In this document: positions 21,353 through 29,025 of the stretch, one piece after another
Layout: the number at the start of each line of letters is the position of its first letter
Numbering within the stretch: position 1 is the stretch's first letter
Source of the DNA: Burkholderia singularis
GTDB taxonomy: Bacteria > Pseudomonadota > Gammaproteobacteria > Burkholderiales > Burkholderiaceae
DNA: 56,622 nt
Reading direction: 5' to 3'
NCBI RefSeq assembly: GCF_900176645.1
Contig: NZ_FXAN01000054.1
Span: 1 to 56,622, forward strand
Notes under the pieces: generated by a model
Told to the model about the DNA's origin: nothing
Database searches by the model: none
Seen by the model: the letters and a program-made list of their open reading frames with translations, nothing else
Program-made: the position numbers and the translations under genes

Positions 21353-22226
21353 CGTGGGTATGTCCGCTGCCGTGTGAGTGCGCATGGCCATGTCGATGAC
21401 CGTGGCCGTGGTGATGATCGTCTTCGTGCCCGTGATCGTGCTTTTCCACCTCGATGTCGCCCGACATCACGAAGATGCGGCCGTTGGCGCGCATGACGTC
21501 GATTGGCGCGCCGTACAGCCGCGACAGCACTGGCTTGGTGATCACCTCGTCGACGGTGCCGAGCGCGGCGACGCCGTTGCCGAGATACAGCACGCGATCG
21601 AGCGCGTTGAGCAGCGGATTGAGTTCGTGCGCGCAGAACAGCACGGTGATCCCAAGCTCGCGCTGCACGCGCCGAACCAGCTCGACGACGCCGCGCTGAT
21701 GGTTTGGATCGAGGCTGATCAGCGGCTCGTCGAGCAGCAGCAGCTTCGGTGCGCCGAGCAGGCATTGCGCGAGCAGCAGACGCTGGCGCTCGCCGCCCGA
21801 CAGCTCGAACAGCGGCCGTTTCGCGAGTGCCGTCGCGCCGACCAGTTCGAGCGCGCGCTCGACATCGGCACGGATCGCGGCGCTCATGCGCGGCAGCCCC
21901 CAGCGATGGCCGCGCGCGGCCATCGCGACGAAGTCGTAGCCGCGCACGTGCCGGCCGGCGAGCGCACTGCGCACCTGCGGCATGTAGCCGATTGCCGGAT
22001 TGCCGCGCGCGACCACGTCGCCCGCGACGCGGATCGTACCGTGCTCGGCCGCCACGAGGCCGAGCACGGCGCGCATCAAGGTCGTCTTGCCCGCGCCGTT
22101 CGGGCCGAGCACGCCGACGAATTCGCCCGCCTCGATGGCGAAGCTCACGTCGTGCAGGATCGTGCGGCCGCCGAGCGCAAGCGTGACGTGATCGAGTTCG
22201 AGTGCAAGCATCGAATCGCGTGCCAC
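21345..22226 (-). CDS. znuC: Metal ABC transporter ATPase ZnuC with a His-rich tail
   Basis: A 293-residue ATPase that energises metal import. Walker A is GPNGAGKTT, the ABC signature LSGGERQRLLLAQCLL, and Walker B LLLLDEPLISLDP. The last 31 residues form a strongly His-rich tail (14 His, with Asp and Gly) not needed for ATPase function and suited to binding zinc, nickel or copper. The GTG at 22226 begins 1 base after the znuA stop; an ATG at 22211 (MLALELDHVT) is an alternative. The substrate-binding protein next to it lacks the usual His-rich loop, so the metal-buffering segment appears here instead. Confidence 0.94.
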   Translation of the reverse strand: MARDSMLALELDHVTLALGGRTILHDVSFAIEAGEFVGVLGPNGAGKTTLMRAVLGLVAAEHGTIRVAGDVVARGNPAIGYMPQVRSALAGRHVRGYDFVAMAARGHRWGLPRMSAAIRADVERALELVGATALAKRPLFELSGGERQRLLLAQCLLGAPKLLLLDEPLISLDPNHQRGVVELVRRVQRELGITVLFCAHELNPLLNALDRVLYLGNGVAALGTVDEVITKPVLSRLYGAPIDVMRANGRIFVMSGDIEVEKHDHGHEDDHHHGHGHRHGHAHSHGSGHTHDA

Positions 22227-22227
22227 G

Positions 22228-23256
22228 TTACGGTTGCGGTTGGCCGAGCGCCGACGCCAGCGCGTCGAGCTGCGACAGCATCCATTGCTGGAAGGTCTTG
22301 CCGGCCGGTTGCGTCTCGGTGACGCTGACGACCGGCACGTGCGCGTCGTTCGCGATCTTCAGCATCCGCTTGGTCATCGGTTCGACGGCCTGGCTGTTGT
22401 AGAACAGCACGCGCACCTGGTGCTTCTTCAGATCGTTCTCGAACGCGGCGATATCGGCCGGGCTTGCCTCGGTATTGTTCATCGCCGCGAGTTGCAGGCG
22501 CGGGTTGCGCATGTCGAGCCCGATCGCGTCGGCCATATAGCCGAATACGGGCTCGGTCGCGGTGACGGGAATGCCCCGGTAGCGCGCGCGCAACGCGGCC
22601 ACTTTCGCGCCGAGCGGCTGCATCGACGCGACGAACTTCGCGAGATTCGCATCGTAATCGGCCTTGTGCGCAGGGTCGGCCGAGCCGAACGCTGATGCAA
22701 GTGCGCGGGCGGCGGCGGGCATCGTCGGCGGATCGTACCAGAGGTGCGGGTTGTCGCCCGCCTTTTTGCCGACCAGTTCGGCGACGACGATGGTGGCCTG
22801 CTTGTCACGCTTGGACGCGGCCAGCAGCTTCGGCATCCAGGGATCGTAGTCGGCGCCGTTGTAGATCACGACTTTCGCCTGTTGCAGCTCGCGGGCGATT
22901 TTCGGGCTCGCTTCGAACAGGTGCGGATCCTGGTCGGGATTGCTGAGGATGCTCGATACCTGCACATGCGCGCCGCCGATTTGCCGCGCGACGTCGCCGT
23001 AAAAATTCTCCGCGGCGACCACCTTGAGCGGCGCGCCTTGCGCAAACGCGGCGCCGGCGGCAAGCAGCGCGGCGATGCCGGCGGCGAGCGCCCGTGCACG
23101 CCGCGCGATGGTGGATGCGCGCGCGGCGCGGCGCGCATGCGCGGCGGACGTGACGTCGCACGCGGCGCATGCGCCGGTCAAACGGCGCGCCAACGGAACA
23201 GACGCCAACGGAACAGACGCGCGCAATGGCGCGCGCGTCGGGGCGGCGAGGAACAT
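22228..23256 (-). CDS. znuA: Metal ABC transporter substrate-binding protein ZnuA
   Basis: A 342-residue periplasmic binding protein of the cluster A-I metal family. The N-terminal region of about 50 Ala/Arg-rich residues precedes the hydrophobic signal core AAGIAALLAAGAAFA, an unusually long n-region. Probable metal ligands are His 112 (DPHLFE), His 171 (NPHLWYDP) and Glu 235 (TEPVFGYM); the third position is a Glu, as in manganese-type PsaA proteins, rather than the His of ZnuA. No His-rich loop is visible. ATG 23256 has AAGGA upstream; a duplicated 15-bp unit lies inside the signal region. Metal specificity is therefore less certain than the gene order suggests. Confidence 0.88.
   Translation of the reverse strand: MFLAAPTRAPLRASVPLASVPLARRLTGACAACDVTSAAHARRAARASTIARRARALAAGIAALLAAGAAFAQGAPLKVVAAENFYGDVARQIGGAHVQVSSILSNPDQDPHLFEASPKIARELQQAKVVIYNGADYDPWMPKLLAASKRDKQATIVVAELVGKKAGDNPHLWYDPPTMPAAARALASAFGSADPAHKADYDANLAKFVASMQPLGAKVAALRARYRGIPVTATEPVFGYMADAIGLDMRNPRLQLAAMNNTEASPADIAAFENDLKKHQVRVLFYNSQAVEPMTKRMLKIANDAHVPVVSVTETQPAGKTFQQWMLSQLDALASALGQPQP
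23189..23218 (-). repeat. In-frame 15-bp tandem duplication in the znuA leader
   Basis: GCCAACGGAACAGAC occurs twice in a row (23189-23203, 23204-23218), adding five residues (ASVPL-ASVPL) in the n-region of the ZnuA signal. Being in frame, copy number could vary without loss of the protein. Confidence 0.85.
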
Positions 23257-23305
23257 ACGGTCGATCCTTTTCGGTTTGACGGGACGAAAGCCTGGCGCGG
23301 CGGGC

Positions 23306-23770
23306 TCAGCCGTGCCGCGCGTGTTTGCTTTTGCACTGGCCACACAGGCCGCTCAGCTCGACGACTTGCCGATGCACTTCGAAGCCGTGCGCGGGGGCGC
23401 TCGCGGACAATTGCTTGGCGAGTTCGCCGCCGGGAATTTCCACCGTCTCGCCGCACGCTTCGCAGATCAGGAACTGACCTTCGTGCGGCTTGCCGATCTC
23501 GCAGCACGCGACGAACGCGTTCTTCGATTCGATCCGATGGATAAAGCCATGTTCGACGAGGAAATCGAGCGCGCGGTAGACGGTGGTCGGCGGCACGCGG
23601 CCGCGCTGCGGCTCCAGCTCGGCGAGCAGATCGTAGGCACCGATCGGGCGCAGCGCGGCAAGCACATGCTCGTAGACTTGGCGGCGCAGCGGGGTCCACG
23701 CGAGACCGTGCTCGGCGGCAAACGCATCGGCACGGGACAGGCGGGCGGCGAGAGGGTGGGTTGAGGCCAT
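23306..23770 (-). CDS. zur: Fur-family regulator, probably Zur
   Basis: A 154-residue Fur-family repressor. The N-terminal winged helix contains PPTTVYRALDFLVEHGFIHR. The C-terminal dimer domain has the structural zinc Cys pairs CEAC and CGQC. The start MASTHPLAAR (23770) is preferred over an upstream in-frame start because the family fold begins there. The metal-importer genes follow 49 bases downstream on the same strand, so it heads the operon and very likely regulates it. Assignment as Zur comes from this context; Fur or Mur activity cannot be excluded. Confidence 0.88.
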   Translation of the reverse strand: MASTHPLAARLSRADAFAAEHGLAWTPLRRQVYEHVLAALRPIGAYDLLAELEPQRGRVPPTTVYRALDFLVEHGFIHRIESKNAFVACCEIGKPHEGQFLICEACGETVEIPGGELAKQLSASAPAHGFEVHRQVVELSGLCGQCKSKHARHG

Positions 23771-23812
23771 CGTGTGAACCGGTCGGTCGGATAGGGCGAA
23801 CACGATGGCGAT

Positions 23813-23825
23813 GATATAACGTATC
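23813..23825 (-). promoter_or_regulatory. Weak candidate Zur site upstream of zur
   Basis: GATATAACGTATC lies 43 bases before the zur start. TATAACGTATC matches one half of the known Zur consensus at 9 of 11 positions as I recall it; the other half is poor. Confidence 0.3.
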
Positions 23826-23839
23826 GGCCGGCCTTGCAT

Positions 23840-24200
23840 CCCGGTGGTTGCCCATTGCCTGCGGTTTTTTCGTTTCCGGCGGGCGGTTTTCGGCAGCCAT
23901 GCGGGCTGCCCGGCAAGAAGGCCGGATATGCGGGTGCCCGTATCGCCGGCTGTTGCATTGCGTTTGTCGTTCCGTCGATGCGTTGTTCTGCCAACCGCGA
24001 TGGCGATGTGCTTTCCGGATTTTCGCTGCGTTTATTTCGCTGCGTTTACTTTCCGGCCTTTTAGCCAATTTTCGCGCTTCGTTTCCCCCCGGTTCCTATT
24101 TCGCGCTGCGCGCGGTGTACGCCTCGGCCGCGCGCTCGCAATGTGGCGGCGCAGCATCAAAAGGCGGTTTTTCCGCCTTGACAGCATGGGGTTCGTGGCC
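23840..24200. other. Non-coding stretch between zur and the polyol operon
   Basis: No credible gene is seen. It holds a perfect 14-bp tandem duplication (TTTCGCTGCGTTTA at 24021-24034 and 24035-24048) and a hairpin AAGGCGG-TTTTT-CCGCCTT (24161-24179). Base composition is visibly less G+C-rich than the flanking genes. Confidence 0.6.
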
Positions 24201-24231
24201 GATCATTCGTTCGAAATTAGAGCAAATGACC
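24201..24231 (+). promoter_or_regulatory. Shared polyol operator, copy 1 (probable SorC-family site)
   Basis: GATCATTCG (24201-24209) and CAAATGACC (24223-24231) are separated by 13 bases and form a near-perfect inverted repeat, ending 60 bases before the SDR start codon. Read toward its gene, the copy ahead of dalD (40587-40617) matches at 17 of 18 arm positions with the same spacer length. A SorC-family regulator encoded at 36316-37263 is the obvious candidate to bind both. Confidence 0.65.
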
Positions 24232-24265
24232 AATAAATGAACGTTCGCTCAGTGCCGGCGGCGCG

Positions 24266-24295
24266 ATGAATAACGAATCGGAGACAGATCTGTGA
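24266..24295 (+). CDS. Possible nine-codon leader peptide before the SDR gene
   Basis: ATG at 24266 opens MNNESETDL and its TGA (24293-24295) overlaps the GTG start of the dehydrogenase as GTGA. It has no obvious ribosome site of its own. The overlap would allow translational coupling, but chance is a real alternative at this length. Confidence 0.2.
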   Translation: MNNESETDL

Positions 24296-25068
24296 GATTG
24301 CAGAACAAGGTCGCGATCCTGACGGGCGCGGCGAGCGGCATCGGCGAGGCAGTCGCGCAACGCTATCTGGACGAGGGCGCGCGCTGCGTGCTCGTCGATC
24401 TGAAACCGGCCGACGGCGCGCTTGCCACGCTGGTCGCCGCGCATCCGGATCGCGCGCTGGCCATTACGGCAGACGTCACGCGCCGCGACGACATCGCGCG
24501 CATCGTCACGACCGCCGTCGAGCGGTTCGGCGGCATCGACATTCTGTTCAACAACGCAGCGCTGTTCGACATGCGCCCGCTTCTCGACGAATCGTGGGAC
24601 GTGTTCGATCGCTTGTTCGCCGTCAACGTGAAGGGCATGTTTTTCCTGATGCAGGCGGTCGCGCAACGGATGGTCGAGCAGGGGCGCGGCGGCAAGATCA
24701 TCAATATGTCGTCGCAGGCGGGCCGGCGCGGCGAGGCGCTCGTTTCGCATTACTGCGCGACGAAGGCCGCCGTGCTGAGCTACACGCAATCGGCCGCGCT
24801 CGCGCTCGCGAAGCACCGGATCAACGTGAACGGCATTGCGCCGGGCGTCGTCGATACGCCGATGTGGGAACAGGTCGACGCGCTTTTCGCGCGCTACGAG
24901 GGCCGCCCGCCGGGTGAGAAAAAGCGCCTCGTAGGCGAAGCGGTGCCGCTTGGCAGGATGGGCGTGCCGGCCGATCTGACCGGGGCCGCGCTCTTTCTTG
25001 CGTCAGCCGACGCGGATTACATCACCGCCCAGACGCTCAATGTCGACGGCGGCAATTGGATGAGCTGA
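24292..25068 (+). CDS. SDR-family sorbitol/galactitol 2-dehydrogenase, SmoS-like
   Basis: A 258-residue NAD-dependent short-chain dehydrogenase. The cofactor motif is TGAASGIG, NNAA is present, and the active site is the Ser in MSSQAGRRGEALV with YCATK. Segments GRRGEALV, GEKKRLVGEAVPLGRMG and the C-terminus TLNVDGGNWMS closely resemble Rhodobacter SmoS, which oxidises D-sorbitol to D-fructose and galactitol to D-tagatose. The GTG start has GGAG at 24280-24283. It is the first gene of the polyol operon. The kinase and GatZ-type protein downstream favour a tagatose-producing role, which is inference. Confidence 0.88.
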   Translation: MRLQNKVAILTGAASGIGEAVAQRYLDEGARCVLVDLKPADGALATLVAAHPDRALAITADVTRRDDIARIVTTAVERFGGIDILFNNAALFDMRPLLDESWDVFDRLFAVNVKGMFFLMQAVAQRMVEQGRGGKIINMSSQAGRRGEALVSHYCATKAAVLSYTQSAALALAKHRINVNGIAPGVVDTPMWEQVDALFARYEGRPPGEKKRLVGEAVPLGRMGVPADLTGAALFLASADADYITAQTLNVDGGNWMS

Positions 25069-25088
25069 CATGAGCAGATTCGCGCGCA

Positions 25089-25114
25089 CCCCGCGGCGGC
25101 TTGCATGCGCGGGG
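25089..25114 (+). other. Hairpin in the SDR-kinase gap
   Basis: CCCCGCG (25089-25095) pairs with CGCGGGG (25108-25114) around a 12-base loop. The gap is 149 bases, long for genes of one operon, and has no U-tract. Confidence 0.35.
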
Positions 25115-25217
25115 CGCTGGAGCAGGATCGATATGAGACAAGCCCCGGTGCGCGGTGCCGCGTTGCGCAGGCCGCGCGGCCGATCCTCGCGCCGGGCGGC
25201 TTGCTCGGGAGGGCGTG

Positions 25218-26174
25218 ATGGCTGAGATTGTGGTGGCGGGCGAATTGCTCGCGGAATTCGTCGCCGCCGCGCGCGGCCAGGGCTTCGATGCGCCGGGCGA
25301 GTTCGTCGGCCCGTTTCCGAGCGGCGCGCCGGCGATCTTTGCCGATCAGGCGGCGCGCATGGGGGCGTCGGTGACGTATGCGGGCTGCGTCGGGTGCGAT
25401 GCGTTCGGCGATGCGATCATCGCGCGCCTGGCAAGCGATGGCGTCGACGTTGCGCGAATCCGCCGCGTCGCGCGTCCCACCGGGGTCGCGTTTGTCGCTT
25501 ATCGCACGAGCGGGGAGCGCCAATTCGTCTACAGCATCGACGGCAGCGCGGTGGCGCTTATCGAGCCTGCGGATCTCGATACGTCGATGTTCGCCGGCTG
25601 CCGCTATTTTCATGTGATGGGCTCGTCGCTTACGAGCGAACGCGCGATCGCCACGGTGCAGCGCGGCGTGAGCGAGGCGGCGCGCGCGGGCGCGAGGATT
25701 TCGTTCGATCCGAACGTGCGCGCCGAGATGCTCGCGTTCAAACCGATGCGCGCGGCGCTGCTCGAGATGCTCGGCGTATGTCATCTGTTCTTGCCGAGCG
25801 AGGCCGATCTGCCGTTTTTCTGCGGTGCGCAGCCGAGCGAACGCTCGATTGCGGGGTTGCTTGCGACGCATCCGCTGCTCGAGACAGTGGTGCTCAAGCG
25901 CGGCGCGGCGGGCAGCGTCGCGTTCGACCGCACGGGCAGCTTTGCCGTGCCGGCGTTCAGGACGGTCGAGGCCGATCCGACGGGTGCCGGCGATTGCTTC
26001 GGCGGCACGTTGGTCGCGAGCCTGGTCGCCGGCATGCCGATTCAGGCCGCGCTCGCGCGCGCGAACGCGGCAGGCGCGCTTGCCGTCGCGCGGATCGGTC
26101 CGATGGAAGGTAACAGTACGCCGGATGAGATCGAACGTGTCCTTGGCGAGCGAGGTGCCGCATGCGTGGCGTGA
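25218..26174 (+). CDS. PfkB-family sugar kinase, probable tagatose kinase
   Basis: A 318-residue ribokinase-fold kinase. The N-terminal sugar-binding half includes GEFVGPFPSGAPAIFADQAA and MGASVTYAGCVGCDAFGD. The PfkB signature DPTGAGDCFGGTLVA, with the catalytic Asp, is near the C-terminus. ATG 25218 (MAEIVVAGELLAEF) has GGAGGG upstream. Its end overlaps the next gene by 13 bases. Between a hexitol 2-dehydrogenase and a GatZ-family protein, the most likely substrate is D-tagatose (giving the 6-phosphate), as in the Agrobacterium galactitol pathway; fructose is the alternative. Confidence 0.87.
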   Translation: MAEIVVAGELLAEFVAAARGQGFDAPGEFVGPFPSGAPAIFADQAARMGASVTYAGCVGCDAFGDAIIARLASDGVDVARIRRVARPTGVAFVAYRTSGERQFVYSIDGSAVALIEPADLDTSMFAGCRYFHVMGSSLTSERAIATVQRGVSEAARAGARISFDPNVRAEMLAFKPMRAALLEMLGVCHLFLPSEADLPFFCGAQPSERSIAGLLATHPLLETVVLKRGAAGSVAFDRTGSFAVPAFRTVEADPTGAGDCFGGTLVASLVAGMPIQAALARANAAGALAVARIGPMEGNSTPDEIERVLGERGAACVA

Positions 26175-27514
26175 GCACACTCATCGAGCCGCCGCGCATG
26201 CACGGCGCCACGCGGATGCTGCGCGAAATTTTCGAGGCGAACCGCACGGGACGGCGCTGCGGTATTTATTCGGTGTGCAGCGCGCACCGCATCGTGCTCG
26301 AAGCGGCGTTCGAAGCCGCGCGTGACGACGAATCCCCGCTTCTCATCGAGGCGACCTGCAATCAGGTCAATCATCGCGGCGGCTATACCGGCATGACGCC
26401 CGCCGAGTTCCGGCGCGACGTGGACGCGCTCGCGCGTGACAGCGGGTTTCCGGCCGATGCGTTGATTCTCGGCGGCGATCATCTCGGGCCGATTCCATGG
26501 CGTCATCTGAGCGCGCGCGACGCAATGCGCGAAGCGGGCGAGATGGTGGCCGCGTATGTCGAAGCGGGCTTCTCGAAGATTCATCTCGATGCGAGCGCGG
26601 CCTGTGCGGACGACGCGGCCGCGCTGTCCGATGCGACGATCGCCGAGCGGGCCGCGCAATTGTGTGCGATAGCGGAACGGGCGGCGCGTGCGAGCGGCGT
26701 CTCGCCCGTCTACGTGATCGGTACCGAGGTGCCGACGCCGGGCGGCGAGGTGAGTGATGCGGCAAAGCGCGGCGCGCTCGCGCAAATCGAAGTGACCCGC
26801 GCGGCCAGCGTGCACGCGACACTCGACGCGCATCGCGAAGCGTTCGCGCGATACGGCCTGCACGATGCGTGGTCGCGCGTGATCGCGCTCGTCGCGCAGC
26901 CCGGCGTCGATTTCGACGATCGGCGCGTACTCGACTACGATCCACCGCGCGCGGCCGAACTGGGCGCGAGCATCCTGCGCGAGCCGCGGCTCGTGTTCGA
27001 AGCGCATTCGACCGACTACCAGACGCAAGCAGCGCTTGCCGCGCTCGTGCGCGATCACTTCGCGATCCTGAAGGTTGGGCCGGCGCTGACGTTCGCGTTG
27101 CGCGAGGCGTTGTTCGCGTTGACGTATATCGAGGACGCGCTGTTCGACGACGCATCGCAGCGTTCGCAATTGCGCGACGTGATCGATGCGGCGATGCGCG
27201 AGCGCCCCGAATACTGGGCACCTTACTATCGCGGCGACGCGCTCGCGCAGCGGCTCGCGCGCCAGTTCAGCTACAGCGACCGGATTCGCTATTACTGGCT
27301 GCAGCCGGCGGTTGCGGCGGCGCTTGAACGTTTGTTCGACAATCTCGCGCGCTGCGCGCCGCCCGAAACGCTTGTCGCGCAGTGGCTGCCCGACGTGTAT
27401 GCCGCGTGCCGGCGAGGTGAACTTGCGCGCGAGCCCGCCGCTTGGGTGCGCTACCGGATCCGCGAAGTGATCTCGCGCTACGCACGCGCATGCGCGATGC
27501 AGCAAAGCGGTTGA
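26162..27514 (+). CDS. GatZ/KbaZ-family protein, probable D-tagatose-6-phosphate 4-epimerase
   Basis: A 450-residue protein of the family annotated as non-catalytic subunit of tagatose-bisphosphate aldolase. Family segments include CGIYSVCSAHRIVLEAAFEA, LLIEATCNQVNHRGGYTGM, ILGGDHLGP, and HLDASAACADD. No GatY/KbaY catalytic subunit is encoded in the window. Solo homologues in Agrobacterium were shown to epimerise tagatose 6-phosphate to fructose 6-phosphate (FruE type), and the neighbours here are the same: polyol dehydrogenase, PfkB kinase and ABC transporter. The start overlaps the kinase gene. Family is certain; the epimerase function is inferred from context. Confidence 0.85.
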   Translation: MRGVSTLIEPPRMHGATRMLREIFEANRTGRRCGIYSVCSAHRIVLEAAFEAARDDESPLLIEATCNQVNHRGGYTGMTPAEFRRDVDALARDSGFPADALILGGDHLGPIPWRHLSARDAMREAGEMVAAYVEAGFSKIHLDASAACADDAAALSDATIAERAAQLCAIAERAARASGVSPVYVIGTEVPTPGGEVSDAAKRGALAQIEVTRAASVHATLDAHREAFARYGLHDAWSRVIALVAQPGVDFDDRRVLDYDPPRAAELGASILREPRLVFEAHSTDYQTQAALAALVRDHFAILKVGPALTFALREALFALTYIEDALFDDASQRSQLRDVIDAAMRERPEYWAPYYRGDALAQRLARQFSYSDRIRYYWLQPAVAAALERLFDNLARCAPPETLVAQWLPDVYAACRRGELAREPAAWVRYRIREVISRYARACAMQQSG

Positions 27515-27520
27515 AAACGG

Positions 27521-27537
27521 GCCGCGCCATGCGCGGC
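27521..27537 (+). other. Hairpin after the epimerase gene
   Basis: GCCGCGC-CAT-GCGCGGC, a perfect 7-bp stem 6 bases after the stop codon, without a U-tract. Confidence 0.4.
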
Positions 27538-27609
27538 GGCACGAAGCCCGCACGCCGTCGATACGGCATGCAGTCGACACGAAATCAAAACGCAATCAGG
27601 AGACATGCC

Positions 27610-28935
27610 ATGCAACGAAAGACCTTCACCGCCGCCGCGCGTCTTGTCGCGAGTGTCGCGCTTACGGCGTCGGGATTGGCCGCACATGCGGCGGCGCTGA
27701 CCATCGCGACGCTGAACAACCCGGACATGATCGAGCTGAAGAAATTGTCGTCGGCGTTCGAGAAAGCGAATCCGGACATCCGCCTGAACTGGGTGATTCT
27801 CGAGGAAAACGTGCTGCGCCAGCGTGCGACCACCGATATCACGACGGGCAGCGGCCAGTTCGACGTGATGGCGATCGGCACCTACGAGGCGCCGCAATGG
27901 GGCAAGCGCGGCTGGCTCGCGCCGATGACGGGACTGCCCGCCGATTACGATCTGGAAGACGTGATCAAGACCGCGCGCGACAGCCTGTCCTACAACGGTC
28001 AGCTCTATGCGCTGCCGTTCTATGTCGAAAGTTCGATGACGTTCTACCGCAAGGATCTGTTCGCCGCGAAGGGTTTGAAGATGCCGGCTCAGCCGACTTA
28101 CGACCAGATCGCCGAGTTTGCCGACAAGCTGACCGACCGCGCGAGCGGCGTGTACGGCATCTGTCTGCGCGGCAAGGCGGGCTGGGGCGAGAACATGGCG
28201 TATGTGTCGACCGTCGTCAATACGTTCGGCGGCCGCTGGTTCGACGAAAACTGGAATGCACAGCTCACGTCGCCGGAGTGGAAAAAGGCGATCGGTTTCT
28301 ACACGAACCTGCTGAAGAAGGACGGCCCTCCGGGCGCGAGTTCGAACGGTTTCAACGAGAATCTGACGCTCACCGCATCGGGCAAATGTGCGATGTGGAT
28401 CGACGCGACGGTCGCGGCGGGAATGCTGTACAACAAGCAGCAGTCGCAAGTTGCCGACAAGATCGGTTTTGCCGCCGCGCCGGTCGCCGTCACGCCGAAG
28501 GGTTCGCATTGGTTGTGGGCATGGGCGCTCGCGATTCCGAAGACGTCGAAGCAGCAGGACGCGGCCAGGAAGTTCGTGGCGTGGGCCACGTCGAAGCAGT
28601 ACGTCGAGATGGTCGGCAAGGACGAAGGCTGGGCGTCGGTGCCGCCCGGCACACGCTTGTCGACCTATCAGCGTGCCGAGTACAAGAAGGCCGCGCCGTT
28701 CTCCGACTTCGTGCTGAACGCGATCCAGAGCGCCGATCCGAACGATCCGTCGCTGAAGAAGGTGCCGTACAGCGGTGTGCAATACGTCGGGATTCCTGAA
28801 TTCCAATCGTTCGGCACGGTGGTCGGGCAGGCGATCGCGGGTGCGGTGGCCGGGCAGATGACGATCGACCAGGCGCTTGCCGCCGGGCAGGCCGCGGCCG
28901 ATCGCGCGGTGCGTCAGGCCGGCTACAAAAAGTAA
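27610..28935 (+). CDS. Polyol ABC transporter substrate-binding protein (SmoE/MtlE-like)
   Basis: A 441-residue periplasmic binding protein of the CUT1 class for sugar alcohols. A Sec signal (VASVALTASGLAAHA) ends at about residue 28. The mature protein shows the family pattern: ATLNNPDMIELKKLSSAFEK, GTYEAPQWGKRGWLAPM, YALPFYVESSMTFYRKDLF, and TASGKCAMWIDATVAAGMLY. The EAPQWGK and YVESSMTFYR segments are typical of sorbitol/mannitol binders. ATG 27610 has CAGGAGA upstream. A 12-bp perfect hairpin with a GNRA-type loop directly follows the stop, a known way to raise binding-protein mRNA over permease mRNA. Confidence 0.93.
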   Translation: MQRKTFTAAARLVASVALTASGLAAHAAALTIATLNNPDMIELKKLSSAFEKANPDIRLNWVILEENVLRQRATTDITTGSGQFDVMAIGTYEAPQWGKRGWLAPMTGLPADYDLEDVIKTARDSLSYNGQLYALPFYVESSMTFYRKDLFAAKGLKMPAQPTYDQIAEFADKLTDRASGVYGICLRGKAGWGENMAYVSTVVNTFGGRWFDENWNAQLTSPEWKKAIGFYTNLLKKDGPPGASSNGFNENLTLTASGKCAMWIDATVAAGMLYNKQQSQVADKIGFAAAPVAVTPKGSHWLWAWALAIPKTSKQQDAARKFVAWATSKQYVEMVGKDEGWASVPPGTRLSTYQRAEYKKAAPFSDFVLNAIQSADPNDPSLKKVPYSGVQYVGIPEFQSFGTVVGQAIAGAVAGQMTIDQALAAGQAAADRAVRQAGYKK

Positions 28936-28938
28936 AGC

Positions 28939-28966
28939 GCCGTGCGCGCGGCGACGCGCGCACGGC
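28939..28966 (+). promoter_or_regulatory. Strong hairpin after the binding-protein gene (mRNA stabiliser or attenuator)
   Basis: GCCGTGCGCGCG (28939-28950), loop GCGA, CGCGCGCACGGC (28955-28966): a perfect 12-bp stem closed by a GNRA tetraloop, 3 bases after the stop codon. No U-tract follows, so RNA stabilisation or partial attenuation is more likely than full termination. Confidence 0.6.
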
Positions 28967-29025
28967 TTGGCGGTAACGCGGGCGCAAGCGGCAGTGCGCA
29001 CGCATTGAACGAGGTGATTCCGATC

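Noticed and set aside
24161..24179. Intrinsic terminator on the minus strand
   Set aside because: The hairpin is followed by only a short T run and no minus-strand gene lies upstream of it that would need termination.
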